64,000 bases of DNA from an uncultured Microbacterium sp. GTDB taxonomy: Bacteria > Actinomycetota > Actinomycetes > Actinomycetales > Microbacteriaceae. The stretch's first letter is position 1, and the number at the start of each line of letters is the position of its first letter. The stretch covers positions 1-64,000 of the forward strand of contig NZ_CALBRW010000045.1 of the NCBI RefSeq assembly GCF_937927635.1. The letters run 5' to 3'. The notes beneath the pieces were generated by a model that saw only the letters and a program-made list of their open reading frames with translations, searched no databases and was not told the DNA's origin. The translations under genes were made by a program, and so were the position numbers. Positions 41,680 to 51,050 of this stretch are shown here, piece after piece.

Positions 41680-43188
41680 TCAGCCCAGGGTGTCGGCCAG
41701 CGCCCGCAGTCGGCGCAGCGTCTCGTCCTTGCCGAGCAGCTCCATCGACTCGAACAGCGGCGGCGAGACGCGACGACCGCTGAGGGCGACGCGCGGCGGG
41801 CCGAAGGCCACGCGCGGCTTCAGACCCAGGTTCTCGACGAGGGATTCCGAGAGAGCCTCCTTGATGTTCTCCGGAGTGAACTCCTCCACCGGCTCGAGCG
41901 CTGCGACGCACGCGTTCAGCACCTCGACCGCATTCGCGGGGAGGCCCTTCATGGCGTCGGCCTGGTACTCGATCTCGTCGGTGAACAGGAATCCCAGCAG
42001 GTCGGGCGCCTCGCCCAGCAGCTGCATGCGCTCCTGCACCAGGGGCGCTGCGCGGAACGCCAGCACGATCTGCTCGTGCGTGGGCTCGGCGGCGCCGAAC
42101 ACGCCGGCATTCGCCAGGTACGGCAGCATCCGCTCGGCGAAGTCCTTGCCGTCCAGCTGACGGATGTGGTCGCCGTTGATCGAGATGGCCTTCTTCTCAT
42201 CGAAGCGCGCCGGATTCGGGTTGACGTCGGCGATGTCGAACGCCTCGATGAACTCTTCGAGCGAGAACACGTCGCGATCGGGACCGATCGACCAGCCCAG
42301 CAGCGCCAGGTAGTTCAGCAGGCCCTCGTGGATGAAGCCGTGCGTGCGGTGAAGGAACAGGTCGGCCTGCGGGTCGCGCTTGGAAAGTTTCTTGTTGCCG
42401 GTGGCGCCCAGCACCAGCGGCATGTGCGCGAAGCGCGGCACGAACTTCGCCACGCCGATCTTCGTCAGCGCGTCGTACAGCACCAGCTGGCGGGCGGTGG
42501 AGGGCATGATGTCCTCGCCGCGCAGCACGTGGGTGATGCCCATCAGCGCGTCGTCGACGGGGTTCACGAACGTGTACAGCGGCTGCCCGTTGGGCCGCAC
42601 CAGCACGTAGTCGGGGAACGAGCCGGCCGGGAAGGTGATCTCGCCGCGGATGAGGTCGACGAAGGTCAGGTCCTCGTCGGGCACGCGCAGCCGCAGTGCG
42701 GGCTGTCGCCCCTCGGCGCGGAAGGCGGCCTTCTGCTCGTTGGTGAGGTCGCGGTCGTGGTTGTCGTAGCCGAGCTGCTTGGCACGGCCGTTCGCCTCGT
42801 TGCGGGCGTCGATCTCCTCGGCCGTGGAGAAGCTCTCGTACACCGCGCCGGCCTCGACCAGCTGCGCGATTACGCGCTGGTAGATGTCGCTGCGCTGCGA
42901 CTGGCGGTAGGGGCCGTCGGGCCCGCCGACCTCGACGCCCTCGTCCCAGTCGATCTTCATCCAGGTGAGCGCGTCCACCAGCTGCCGGAAGCTCTCCTCG
43001 CTGTCGCGAGCGGCATCCGTGTCCTCGATGCGGAAGATGAGCTTGCCGCCGTTGTGCCGCGCGTAGGCCCAGTTGAACAGCGCCGTGCGCACCATGCCGA
43101 CATGCGGCAGGCCGGTCGGTGAAGGGCAGAAGCGCACGCGGATGTCGGATCCGGTGGCGGTGGTGGTGAGAGGGTGCACAGTAGCCAT
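41680..43188 (-). CDS. gltX: Glutamyl-tRNA synthetase
   Basis: Class I synthetase of 502 residues charging tRNA-Glu (and in most actinobacteria tRNA-Gln, corrected later by GatCAB). The HIGH motif is SPTGLPHVG near the N-terminus. The KMSKS element is KKLSKRDPQ, and the GluRS catalytic domain DTDAARDSEESF precedes it. The start ATG at 43188 is the only good one. The neighbouring tRNA-Gln is an interesting but probably chance partner. Confidence 0.97.
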   Translation of the reverse strand: MATVHPLTTTATGSDIRVRFCPSPTGLPHVGMVRTALFNWAYARHNGGKLIFRIEDTDAARDSEESFRQLVDALTWMKIDWDEGVEVGGPDGPYRQSQRSDIYQRVIAQLVEAGAVYESFSTAEEIDARNEANGRAKQLGYDNHDRDLTNEQKAAFRAEGRQPALRLRVPDEDLTFVDLIRGEITFPAGSFPDYVLVRPNGQPLYTFVNPVDDALMGITHVLRGEDIMPSTARQLVLYDALTKIGVAKFVPRFAHMPLVLGATGNKKLSKRDPQADLFLHRTHGFIHEGLLNYLALLGWSIGPDRDVFSLEEFIEAFDIADVNPNPARFDEKKAISINGDHIRQLDGKDFAERMLPYLANAGVFGAAEPTHEQIVLAFRAAPLVQERMQLLGEAPDLLGFLFTDEIEYQADAMKGLPANAVEVLNACVAALEPVEEFTPENIKEALSESLVENLGLKPRVAFGPPRVALSGRRVSPPLFESMELLGKDETLRRLRALADTLG

Positions 43189-43232
43189 ATCCCCTCGATT
43201 CTACCGGGGACGGATGCCGGCCCTGAGACTGC

Positions 43233-44507
43233 TCAGGAGACGGGCGCGAGTGCGTGATCGCGGATCCGCCCGAGCGGCGAGAGCACCACGATGGCGACGA
43301 CGAACACGAGTGCGACGATCGCGAGCCCAGGGTAGCCGAACTGCGTGAGCACCCAGCCGGCCGCAGTCGCTCCGGCGGCCGCTGTGAGGCTCATCAGCGA
43401 GTCGCTGATGCCCTGCCGCCGAGGGCGCATGATCTCGGTCGACGACTCCGTGAGCAGGGCTGCACCGGCGACGGTCGCGGCGCTCCAGCCCAGTCCCAGC
43501 AGGATCAGTGCGATCATCACGCCGATCGGGCTGCTGCTGGCGAACACCGCCGTCAGCAGGGATGCCAGCAGGATGCCCTGGCCCAGCAGCACGATCCGCA
43601 GACGTCCCCAGCGGTCGGAGAGGATGCCGAACACCGGCGACAGCCCGTACATGCCCGCCACGTGCAGCGCGATGGTGATGCCGACCAGCGTGGTGACATC
43701 GGTGTCGCTGGTCATTGATCCGTGCATGTCCATCGCCATGTGCTTGAGATGGATGGGCGTCATCGCCATGACCGAGGCCATCACCGCGTGGGAACCGGCG
43801 ACGGCGAAGATCGCGTATCGGGCGACCACCGGACGGTCGACGCCCGTGCCCAGCGGAGACGCCGCCGCGGCGTTCCTCGCCAGGTGCAGCGCCGTCAGCA
43901 GAGGATCCGGTCGCAGCGCCACCAGGTACAGGACCAGAGCGGCGACCTGGGCGACCAGGGAGAACAGGAACGAGCCGGTGAACGGCGGCATCCCGATCGC
44001 GTGCCCGACGATCTCGCCGGGGGTGATCAGCAGCGGGCCGGACACGCCGCCGACGGTCGTGGACCACACCACCACCGAGAGGTCGCGCGCGCGGTGCTCG
44101 GACGATGCCAGGTCGGTGGCCGCGAACCGGGACTGCAGATTGCCCGCATTGCCCATGCCGATCAGGATCACGCCGAGAAGCAGCAGCGGAAACACCCGGA
44201 GGGCGGCGGAGATGACCACGATGGCGATGCCGATCAGCGCCAGCAGGTTCCCGGCAGTCAGCGACAACCGCCTGCCGCGACGCGCGGCGAAGCGCGCCAG
44301 CGGGATCGCGAAGGCTGCGGCTCCCAGCGTGACGGATGCGGTGGCCAGCCCTGACAGCGCGTCGCTGCCGGAGAGATCCGCAGCCAGCAGAGCGCCCAGC
44401 GACACCGTGGCTCCGAAGGCGATACCGCCCAGCACCTGCCCGACCGACAGGATGCGGACCGTGCGCCGTTGGAGGGCGACGAGCTCGTCGAAGGTGAGCG
44501 CGGTCAC
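43233..44507 (-). CDS. MFS transporter
   Basis: The protein is 424 residues with 12 predicted membrane helices. The MFS loop motif appears as FAARRGRRLSL between helices 2 and 3 and as GILSDRWGRLRIVL in the second half. The substrate is not evident; drug or metabolite efflux is most common. It starts with GTG in a GTGA overlap with the FAH-family gene, so the two are cotranslated. Confidence 0.85.
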   Translation of the reverse strand: MTALTFDELVALQRRTVRILSVGQVLGGIAFGATVSLGALLAADLSGSDALSGLATASVTLGAAAFAIPLARFAARRGRRLSLTAGNLLALIGIAIVVISAALRVFPLLLLGVILIGMGNAGNLQSRFAATDLASSEHRARDLSVVVWSTTVGGVSGPLLITPGEIVGHAIGMPPFTGSFLFSLVAQVAALVLYLVALRPDPLLTALHLARNAAAASPLGTGVDRPVVARYAIFAVAGSHAVMASVMAMTPIHLKHMAMDMHGSMTSDTDVTTLVGITIALHVAGMYGLSPVFGILSDRWGRLRIVLLGQGILLASLLTAVFASSSPIGVMIALILLGLGWSAATVAGAALLTESSTEIMRPRRQGISDSLMSLTAAAGATAAGWVLTQFGYPGLAIVALVFVVAIVVLSPLGRIRDHALAPVS

Positions 44508-45280
44508 ACGACGGGTGCGGCGTCGCGCACGGGATTGCGGAGGTTGCCGATGCCGGTGACCTCGACCTCGATGACGTCGCCGGCCACAACCGGACCGACT
44601 CCTGCGGGGGTGCCGGTCATGATCACATCGCCCGGCAGCAGTGTGAACGCCGCGGAGGCGTACGCGATGATGTCGGCGACGGAGTGGATCATGTCGGAGA
44701 TGGGCGCCTGCTGGCGCACCTCGCCGTTCACGCGGGTCTGGATGCGGGCATCCGCGGCATCCCACTCGGTCTCGATGACCGGCCCCAGCGGGCAGAAGGT
44801 GTCGAAGCCCTTTCCTCGGGTCCACTGACCGTCCTTGCGCTGGATGTCCCGCGCGGTGAAGTCGTTGCCGACCGTGTACCCGAAGACGTAGTCCAACGCG
44901 TCCTCGGCGGCGACGTTCTTGGCGATGCGGCCGATCACGACCACCAGCTCGCCCTCGAACTCGGTGCGCTCCGACACGGCCGGGCGCACGATGGCATCGC
45001 CGGGGCCGATCACCGCGGTGTTGGGCTTGAGGAACAGCAGCGGCTCCTCGGGCGCGACGTTGCCGAACTCGGCGGCGTGCTCGGCGTAGTTGCGGCCCAC
45101 GCACACGACCTTCGAGCGCGGGATGACCGGCGCGAGAAGCGCGGCACCCGCCAGGGGGACGCGCTCCCCGGTCGTCTCGAAGCCCGCGAACATCGGGTCG
45201 CCGTCGAGCACGACCAGGTCGCCCTCATCGACGATGCCGAACCGGATGCCGTCCTTGTGACTGAAACGCGCGATCTTCAC
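44504..45280 (-). CDS. Fumarylacetoacetate hydrolase family protein
   Basis: The protein is 258 residues. It has CVGRNYAEHAAEFG, LFLKPNTAVIGPGDAI, EFEGELVVVIG (metal-binding acidic residues), GYTVGNDFTARD and PGDVIMTGTPAGVGP, the standard motifs of FAH-type hydrolases/isomerases acting on 2-oxo acids. Exact substrate unknown. ATG at 45280. It overlaps the MFS gene by 4 bases. Confidence 0.9.
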   Translation of the reverse strand: MKIARFSHKDGIRFGIVDEGDLVVLDGDPMFAGFETTGERVPLAGAALLAPVIPRSKVVCVGRNYAEHAAEFGNVAPEEPLLFLKPNTAVIGPGDAIVRPAVSERTEFEGELVVVIGRIAKNVAAEDALDYVFGYTVGNDFTARDIQRKDGQWTRGKGFDTFCPLGPVIETEWDAADARIQTRVNGEVRQQAPISDMIHSVADIIAYASAAFTLLPGDVIMTGTPAGVGPVVAGDVIEVEVTGIGNLRNPVRDAAPVV

Positions 45281-45312
45281 CCGGCAAGCCTATCCGCCCC
45301 GTCCCTTTTCGC

Positions 45313-45400
45313 CGAGACCCCGGTTCGCCGTCGACACCCCGGGATATGGCCGTCCGCAGCGCGGGGTGTGGGCGAGAAGCCGGGGTGTCAGCGGTCTCAG
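45313..45400. repeat. GACACCCCGG-type intergenic palindromic repeat, copy 1
   Basis: Contains GAGACCCCGG, GACACCCCGG and their complements CGGGGTGT around a central GTCCGCAGCGCGGGGTGTGG. It is similar to the complement of 46494-46585. It lies just after the AbiEi/DUF559-type gene. Confidence 0.7.
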
Positions 45401-45421
45401 GCACGAGCCGCCCATGGTGGA

Positions 45422-46405
45422 TCAGCCGGGCGGGCGGATGCCGAAGGCGGCAAGACGGTCGCCGAAAGCATCCGGCGTGCGGATGTGATCCTTCCCCCAC
45501 CGCGCGAAACCCCAGCCGGTGACGCCGCGGATGTCGTCCTCGCGGCGCTTCTCCGCCAGCACGGCCTGCTCGGCGTCCGGCGTCGATCGCATCTCCGGAT
45601 CGACGTACTTCCCCTCACCATCGAACTCTCCGAAGCGGCGCGCACCGGGGAACGCGAAATCCAGCCAGTAGTGATCGCCGTCCGCTCCGACGACATGCGT
45701 CTGCAGCTCATACCGGGAGAATCCCAGTCGCCGCAGCTGCACTCTGCTCACGCTCTCCCCCGGCAGCTGCGCGCGACCGTCCGCGAAGCGCAGCACGTCT
45801 CGCGCCTGCCTCACACCGCGCAACCCGGGCTTCGCGAGCGTCATCGCATCCTCGCGCCACTGCTCAGCGGCATCCGCGTCGTACACATGCCTGCTCACGC
45901 AGACGCTGCGCAGCGCGGCATCCGCACAGCCGACGGCCATCTCCAGTGTCGCAGTGCGTGCGATGTCGAACACCGTGCGTCGCAGCGATGTGACGCGGAA
46001 TCCGTCCAGCTCGACGATGTCAGCATCCGCAACGCGCATATCACGCCGAACCACTCCTGCCTCGAGCCGACTGTGCCGTTCCCCATCCAGACGAACCTGC
46101 ACCGGCTTCTCACCCATCAGGTACAGCGGAAGTCCCCACAGTACTGCGGCGGATTCGTGTGTGAACAGCGGTCCACTGCCGGGACTCGCACGGCGCACAG
46201 CCACCACCTTCAGCAGATGCTGGCCCTCCCACCAGAGCCCGCTCCATGTCCCGGCAGCCACGTACGACCCCCTGTGCAGCCGAACCAGACTCCCGTTCCG
46301 CACATCGCCACGCAGCTCCCGCTCCGAGATGCCGGCGTCCAGAAGCTGCGCGCGGGAGCGCACCATCGAGTGGGCATCTTCACGTGTGATGTGCCTGCGC
46401 ATCAC
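45422..46405 (-). CDS. AbiEi-like/DUF559-type protein with VSR-like nuclease fold
   Basis: The protein is 327 residues. The N-terminus (QLLDAGISERELRGDVRNGS, LVRLHRGSYV) is the winged helix of AbiEi-type antitoxins. The C-terminus has YWLDFAFP, RFGEFDGEGKYVD and REDDIRGVTGWGFARW, which is the layout of VSR/DUF559 nuclease-like domains (D, E, K/R residues). Such genes are frequent and often multicopy in Microbacteriaceae with unknown function. It is flanked on both sides by related palindromic repeats. Confidence 0.75.
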   Translation of the reverse strand: MMRRHITREDAHSMVRSRAQLLDAGISERELRGDVRNGSLVRLHRGSYVAAGTWSGLWWEGQHLLKVVAVRRASPGSGPLFTHESAAVLWGLPLYLMGEKPVQVRLDGERHSRLEAGVVRRDMRVADADIVELDGFRVTSLRRTVFDIARTATLEMAVGCADAALRSVCVSRHVYDADAAEQWREDAMTLAKPGLRGVRQARDVLRFADGRAQLPGESVSRVQLRRLGFSRYELQTHVVGADGDHYWLDFAFPGARRFGEFDGEGKYVDPEMRSTPDAEQAVLAEKRREDDIRGVTGWGFARWGKDHIRTPDAFGDRLAAFGIRPPG

Positions 46406-46493
46406 CCCATGATGCGATCCCGCACCCCGTCGCTCGCGCTATCCACAGGCCCATGCGCGATCGTCCATCTGTGCAGGAGGAATCGCCCTGCGC

Positions 46494-46585
46494 CGACACC
46501 CCGGACAATCGCCGACACCCCGGCTTCTGCGCGTCCACAGCACGGGGTGTGGACGCGAAACCGGGGTCTCGACGCTGCTGAGGGG
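46494..46585. repeat. GACACCCCGG-type intergenic palindromic repeat, copy 2
   Basis: Inverted relative of copy 1: two GACACCCCGG words, then GTCCACAGCACGGGGTGTGGAC (an internal palindrome) and CCGGGGTCTCG. It lies upstream of the AbiEi/DUF559-type gene. Confidence 0.7.
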
Positions 46586-46613
46586 TCTCGGCTGCGAAAA
46601 AGGGCTGCGGGGG

Positions 46614-47702
46614 TCAGGCGTCCAGGCGCAGGAGCCAGCCGTGCGTGTCCTCGCGGCGGCCGTACTGGATGTCGGTGAGCTCCTCGCGCAGCGACAGCGC
46701 CAGCTCGCCGAGCGGCTGAGCGTCCTCGAAGCCCTCGCCGACCAGCGCGCCGATCGGGGTGAGCACGGCCGCGGTGCCGCAGGCGAACACCTCGACGATG
46801 TCACCGGAGGCCACGCCCGCTCGCCACTCGTCCAGCGAGATCGGCCGGCGCTCCACGGTCAGGCCGCGGTCCTCGGCCAGCTGCAGGATCGAATCGCGCG
46901 TGATGCCCTCGAGGATCGAGTCGGACTCCGGGGTGACGATGCGGCCATCCTTGAACACGAACACGACGTTCATGCCGCCGAGCTCCTCGACATTGCGGTG
47001 CTGGTCGAGGAAGACCACCTGGTCGCAGCCCTGCTCGTACGCCTCGGCCTGCGGCAGCAGGCTGGACGCGTAGTTGCCGCCGGTCTTGGCAGCACCCGTG
47101 CCGCCCTTGCCCGCACGGGCGTAGTTCTCGCTGAGCCAGATGCGCACGGGCTTCACACCGCCGGAGAAGTACGCGCCGGCCGGCGAGGCGATCAGGTAGA
47201 ACGCGACCTTCTTGGCCGGACGGACGCCGAGGAACGCCTCCTTGGCGAACATGAACGGACGCAGGTACAGGCTCTCGTCGTCCTCGGAGGGAACCCAGGC
47301 GCCATCGACGGCGATCAGCTCGCGCAACGCCTGGATGAAGTACTCGGTCGGCAGCTCCGGCAGAGCCAGTCGACGCGCACTGCGCTGCAGGCGGGCGGCG
47401 TTGCGGTCGGGGCGGAAGGTGTGCACCGAACCGTCGGCGTGCCGGTAGGCCTTGATGCCCTCGAAGATCTCCTGCCCGTAGTGCAGCACGGCGGCCGCCG
47501 GGTCGAGGGTGATCGGACCGTAGGGCTGCACGCGCGGGCGATGCCAGCCGCCCTGCTCGGACCAGCAGATGTCGACCATGTGGTCGGTGAAATGCACACC
47601 GAAGCCGGGGTTCTGCAGGATCTCCTCGCGTGCGGCGGGGCTCTTGGCCGCGAGGTTCTTCGTCACGGCGAAAGTCAGGGGTGCGGTGGTGGTGTCGGTC
47701 AT
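46614..47702 (-). CDS. ilvE: Branched-chain amino acid aminotransferase
   Basis: The protein is 362 residues, class IV PLP-dependent. GQEIFEGIKAYRHADG, SLYLRPFMFA, and AKTGGNYASSLLPQAEA with the PLP lysine are visible; EVFACGTAAVLTPIG is the conserved late segment. It performs the last step of isoleucine, leucine and valine synthesis (2-oxo acid plus glutamate). It lies 47 bases downstream of leuB. Confidence 0.97.
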   Translation of the reverse strand: MTDTTTAPLTFAVTKNLAAKSPAAREEILQNPGFGVHFTDHMVDICWSEQGGWHRPRVQPYGPITLDPAAAVLHYGQEIFEGIKAYRHADGSVHTFRPDRNAARLQRSARRLALPELPTEYFIQALRELIAVDGAWVPSEDDESLYLRPFMFAKEAFLGVRPAKKVAFYLIASPAGAYFSGGVKPVRIWLSENYARAGKGGTGAAKTGGNYASSLLPQAEAYEQGCDQVVFLDQHRNVEELGGMNVVFVFKDGRIVTPESDSILEGITRDSILQLAEDRGLTVERRPISLDEWRAGVASGDIVEVFACGTAAVLTPIGALVGEGFEDAQPLGELALSLREELTDIQYGRREDTHGWLLRLDA

Positions 47703-47749
47703 GTCCGTCCTTGATCGAAGGCGGCGGCTTTGCGCGCTCAGTTGTCAGA

Positions 47750-48799
47750 TTACGCCTGCAGAAGGGCGATCACAGCGTCGCCCGTCTGGCTGGTGGTGCG
47801 GACCCCGGAACGGGCCGCGATGTCCTGCTCGACTGCCCGCTGGACGCGGACTGCCTCGTCTCGCAGGCCCAGGTGATCCAGCAGCATGGCGACCGAGAGG
47901 ATCGCGGCCGTGGGGTCGGCCTTCTGCTGCCCCGCGATGTCCGGAGCCGAGCCGTGCACGGGCTCGAACATCGAGGGGAACTCGCCCGACGGGTTGATGT
48001 TCCCGGAGGCTGCGAGGCCGATGCCGCCGGTGACGGCGCCGGCCAGGTCGGTGAGGATGTCGCCGAAGAGGTTGTCGGTGACGATCACGTCGAAGCGCGC
48101 AGGGTTCGTCACGAAGAAGATCGTGGCGGCGTCGACGTGCAGGTAGTCGACGGTCACGTCCGGATGCTCGGCGGCGACCAGGTCGACGACGCGCTTCCAC
48201 AGCGAGCCCGCGTTCACCAGCACATTGGTCTTGTGCACGAGCGTGAGCTTCTTGCGTCGGCGCTCGGCCAGGTCGAAGGCGTAGCGCACGACCCTCTCCA
48301 CGCCGTAGGCGGTGTTGACGCTGGTCTCGTTGGCGACCTCGTGCGGAGTGCCGACGCGGATGCTGCCGCCATTGCCCACGTACGGTCCCTCGGTGCCCTC
48401 GCGCACGACCACGAAGTCGACCTCGCCGGGGTCCGCCAGCGGGCCAGGTGCACCCGCGAACAGCTTGGACGGACGCAGGTTCACGTAGTGATCCAGCGAG
48501 AAGCGCAGCTTCAGCAGCAGCCCGCGCTCGATGTTGGCGTCCTTCAGCCGCGGGTCGCCGGGCACTCCCCCGACGGCGCCCAGCAGGATGGCGTCGTTCG
48601 CCTTGATCGCGTCGAGATCGGCATCCGTCAGCGTGTCGCCGGTCTCCAGGTACCGGGCCGCGCCCAGCGAGAACCGGGTCTTCTCGAAGGTCAGGTCGCT
48701 GGACGCGGTGACGGCGTCCAGCACGCGCTCGGCCTCGGCGATGACCTCACGGCCGATCCCGTCGCCGGGGATGACAGCCAGTTTCACGACGCGCGACAT
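47750..48799 (-). CDS. leuB: 3-isopropylmalate dehydrogenase
   Basis: The protein is 349 residues. LAVIPGDGIGREV, TEGPYVGNGG, KTNVLVNAGSLW, and DNLFGDILTDLAGAVTGGIG are characteristic; EPVHGSAPDIAGQ follows. It performs the NAD-dependent oxidative decarboxylation in leucine synthesis. The start at 48799 has AAGGAGACTC in front. The next gene on the strand is ilvE. Confidence 0.97.
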   Translation of the reverse strand: MSRVVKLAVIPGDGIGREVIAEAERVLDAVTASSDLTFEKTRFSLGAARYLETGDTLTDADLDAIKANDAILLGAVGGVPGDPRLKDANIERGLLLKLRFSLDHYVNLRPSKLFAGAPGPLADPGEVDFVVVREGTEGPYVGNGGSIRVGTPHEVANETSVNTAYGVERVVRYAFDLAERRRKKLTLVHKTNVLVNAGSLWKRVVDLVAAEHPDVTVDYLHVDAATIFFVTNPARFDVIVTDNLFGDILTDLAGAVTGGIGLAASGNINPSGEFPSMFEPVHGSAPDIAGQQKADPTAAILSVAMLLDHLGLRDEAVRVQRAVEQDIAARSGVRTTSQTGDAVIALLQA

Positions 48800-48928
48800 G
48801 AGTCTCCTTGCAGGCACTGCTCGTCCGCAGCGCGGGTCGTCGCGGACACTCCACACCAGCGTACCGGCGCGCGCGGAACCACCCGTCCGCATGTCAGTCT
48901 TGCCGCGTCCGGCTCGGCAGCACGACGA

Positions 48929-48959
48929 CGCGGGCTCTGGAGGATCCAGAGCCCGCGTG
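48929..48959 (-). terminator. 14-bp stem terminator after serA
   Basis: GCGGGCTCTGGA at 48931-48942 pairs with TCCAGAGCCCGC at 48946-48957, extended by two more pairs on the outside, with a 3-base loop. It follows the serA stop by 15 bases. Confidence 0.75.
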
Positions 48960-48973
48960 AAGAGGCGCCGATC

Positions 48974-50593
48974 TCAGGCCTCGGTGATCTCCACCTGACG
49001 GAACAGGTCGGCGTCGATGGCCGCCGCGACATCGGCCAGCAGCTCGTCGTCGACCGGGGAGTCCAGCGTCAGCACGCTGAGCGCCTGCGCACCGGCCGCC
49101 TCGCGAGCCACCTGCATGCCGGCGATGTTGATCCCCGCATCGCCGAACTTCTGGCCGAACACCGCCACGATTCCGGGGCGGTCGGTGTAGGTCATCACGA
49201 CGTGGTTGGTCTCGATGGGCAGCTCGATGGCGTGACCGTTGATGCCGACCAGCTTCTCCACCTGCTTCGGGCCGGTCAGCGTGCCCGAGACCGACACCTG
49301 CGTGCCGTCGGAGAGGGCGCCGCGCAGCGTGATGACGTTGCGGTACTCCTCGCTGACCTCGTCCTTCAGCAGGCGCACGGCCACACCGCGCTGCTCGGCC
49401 AGCAGCGGCGCGTTCACGTACGAGACATTGTCGCTGACGATGTTGGTGAACACGCCCTTGAGGGCGGCGAGCTTGAGCACGCTCACGTCGTAACCGTTCA
49501 GCTCGCCGTGCACCTCGACGTCGAGGCTGGTCAGCGGCGACTGCGCGAGGGCGGAGAAGATCTGGCCGAGCTTCTCGACCAGCGCGATGCCCGGGCGCAC
49601 GTACGGGTCGATGACACCACCGGCGACATTCACGGCATCCGGCACCAGGTCGCCGCCCAGCGCGAGCCGCACCGAGCGCGCGACGGAGACCCCGGCCTTC
49701 TCCTGCGCCTCCGCGGTGCTGGCGCCCAGGTGCGGGGTGACGACGATGTTCGGCAGGCCCAGCAGCGCGTGCGCCGTGGAACCCTCTGCCGGGGGCTCGG
49801 ACGTGAACACGTCGATGCCGGCGCCGGCGATCTCGCCCGCGACCAGCGCGTCGTGCAGCGCAGCCTCATCGATCAGGCCGCCACGGGCGACGTTGACGAC
49901 GTATGCCGTGGACTTCATGGCCTGGAACTGTGCGGCGCCGATCATGCCCGTGGTCTCGGGCGTCTTGGGCATGTGGATGGTGACGAAGTCGGCCTGTGCG
50001 ACCAGCTCGTCAAGCGATACCAGCTGCACGCCCAGCTGCTGAGCGCGGGCGCTTGTGACGTAGGGGTCGTAGGCGATCACGCGCATGTCGAAGGCGTTCA
50101 GGCGGGTGGCCACCAGGGCGCCGATGCGGCCGAGGCCGATGATGCCGATGGTCTTCTCGAACAGCTCCGCGCCCGTGAACGAGCTGCGCTTCCACGCGCC
50201 CGAGGACAGCGAGGCGTTGGCGGCCGGGATCCGGCGGGCGAGGCTGATGATGTGGCCGATGGTGAGCTCGGCAGCGGAGACGATGTTGGAGGTCGGCGCG
50301 TTGACGACCATGACGCCGGCGGCCGTGGCCGCCTTGATGTCGACGTTGTCCAGCCCGACGCCGGCACGGGCGATGACCTTCAGCTTCGGCGCGTGCGAGA
50401 GCGCCTCGGCGTCGACCTTCGTCGCGGAGCGCACCAGCACGGCATCCGCCTCGGCCAGGGCCGCGAAGAGCGCGGGACGGTCGGTGCCGTCCACGTTGCG
50501 CACGTCGAAATCGGGGCCGAGAGCCTCGATCGTCGCGGGTGAGAGGACCTCGGCGAGGAGGACGACGGGCTTTGTTGCGGACTGGTTCGACAC
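48974..50593 (-). CDS. serA: D-3-phosphoglycerate dehydrogenase
   Basis: The protein is 539 residues, the long actinobacterial form with allosteric-substrate-binding and ACT domains. The NAD-binding GLGRIGALVATRL and VNVARGGLIDEAAL are present, and the ACT domain starts near DRPGIVAVFGQKFGDAGI. It converts 3-phosphoglycerate to phosphohydroxypyruvate, the first step of serine synthesis; the ACT domain senses serine. A hairpin terminator follows. Confidence 0.97.
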   Translation of the reverse strand: MSNQSATKPVVLLAEVLSPATIEALGPDFDVRNVDGTDRPALFAALAEADAVLVRSATKVDAEALSHAPKLKVIARAGVGLDNVDIKAATAAGVMVVNAPTSNIVSAAELTIGHIISLARRIPAANASLSSGAWKRSSFTGAELFEKTIGIIGLGRIGALVATRLNAFDMRVIAYDPYVTSARAQQLGVQLVSLDELVAQADFVTIHMPKTPETTGMIGAAQFQAMKSTAYVVNVARGGLIDEAALHDALVAGEIAGAGIDVFTSEPPAEGSTAHALLGLPNIVVTPHLGASTAEAQEKAGVSVARSVRLALGGDLVPDAVNVAGGVIDPYVRPGIALVEKLGQIFSALAQSPLTSLDVEVHGELNGYDVSVLKLAALKGVFTNIVSDNVSYVNAPLLAEQRGVAVRLLKDEVSEEYRNVITLRGALSDGTQVSVSGTLTGPKQVEKLVGINGHAIELPIETNHVVMTYTDRPGIVAVFGQKFGDAGINIAGMQVAREAAGAQALSVLTLDSPVDDELLADVAAAIDADLFRQVEITEA

Positions 50594-50711
50594 AGATATC
50601 CTTCGGGGCAGCGCACGGTGGATGGGCAGTCGATGCGCCGCACGCCGTCGGGGCGCGATCGCGACACACTTTACCGGAGCGCTGCAGGCCTTCCCGACCG
50701 TGTGACGTCGG

Positions 50712-51050
50712 TCAGGCGCCGGTGAGCGCCGCGAGATTGCGGATGACGAAGCTGAAGGTGTTCAGCAGGAACACCGCGCTCAGTCCCAACCCCGCCAGCA
50801 GCACCAGCACGAAGGCTCCGATGGCACGGCGCCGCGCGATCACGAGCGCCACCGCGAACACGAGGGCGGTCACCACGGCCGGAAGCAGCAGAACCACCCA
50901 GCCGTAGGGGGTCATGCCACCCGAGGACAGCTGAATTGCGTAGAACACGGCCGTCCAGATCAGGAAGGCGTACAGCACACCGGCCAGCCCCGTCAGGAAC
51001 CCGCGCAGCGCACGCGCGAGGGGCTTCGGTTCGACGATGTCGGCGCTCAT
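50712..51050 (-). CDS. Small membrane protein
   Basis: The protein is 112 residues with three hydrophobic segments (LTGLAGVLYAFLIWTAVFYA, WVVLLLPAVVTALVFAVALV, AFVLVLLAGLGLSAVFLL). The start at 51050 overlaps the previous stop (ATGA) and has GCAGGAGGTG in front. Function unknown. Confidence 0.65.
   Translation of the reverse strand: MSADIVEPKPLARALRGFLTGLAGVLYAFLIWTAVFYAIQLSSGGMTPYGWVVLLLPAVVTALVFAVALVIARRRAIGAFVLVLLAGLGLSAVFLLNTFSFVIRNLAALTGA

Noticed and set aside
40364..42160. 598-codon open frame on the plus strand over the exporter and gltX
   Set aside because: Gln/His/Arg-rich shadow of two convincing minus-strand genes.
47630..50542. 970-codon open frame on the plus strand
   Set aside because: It lies antisense to ilvE, leuB and serA, has the His/Arg/Gly/Val-rich composition of a reversed high-GC gene and no domain.
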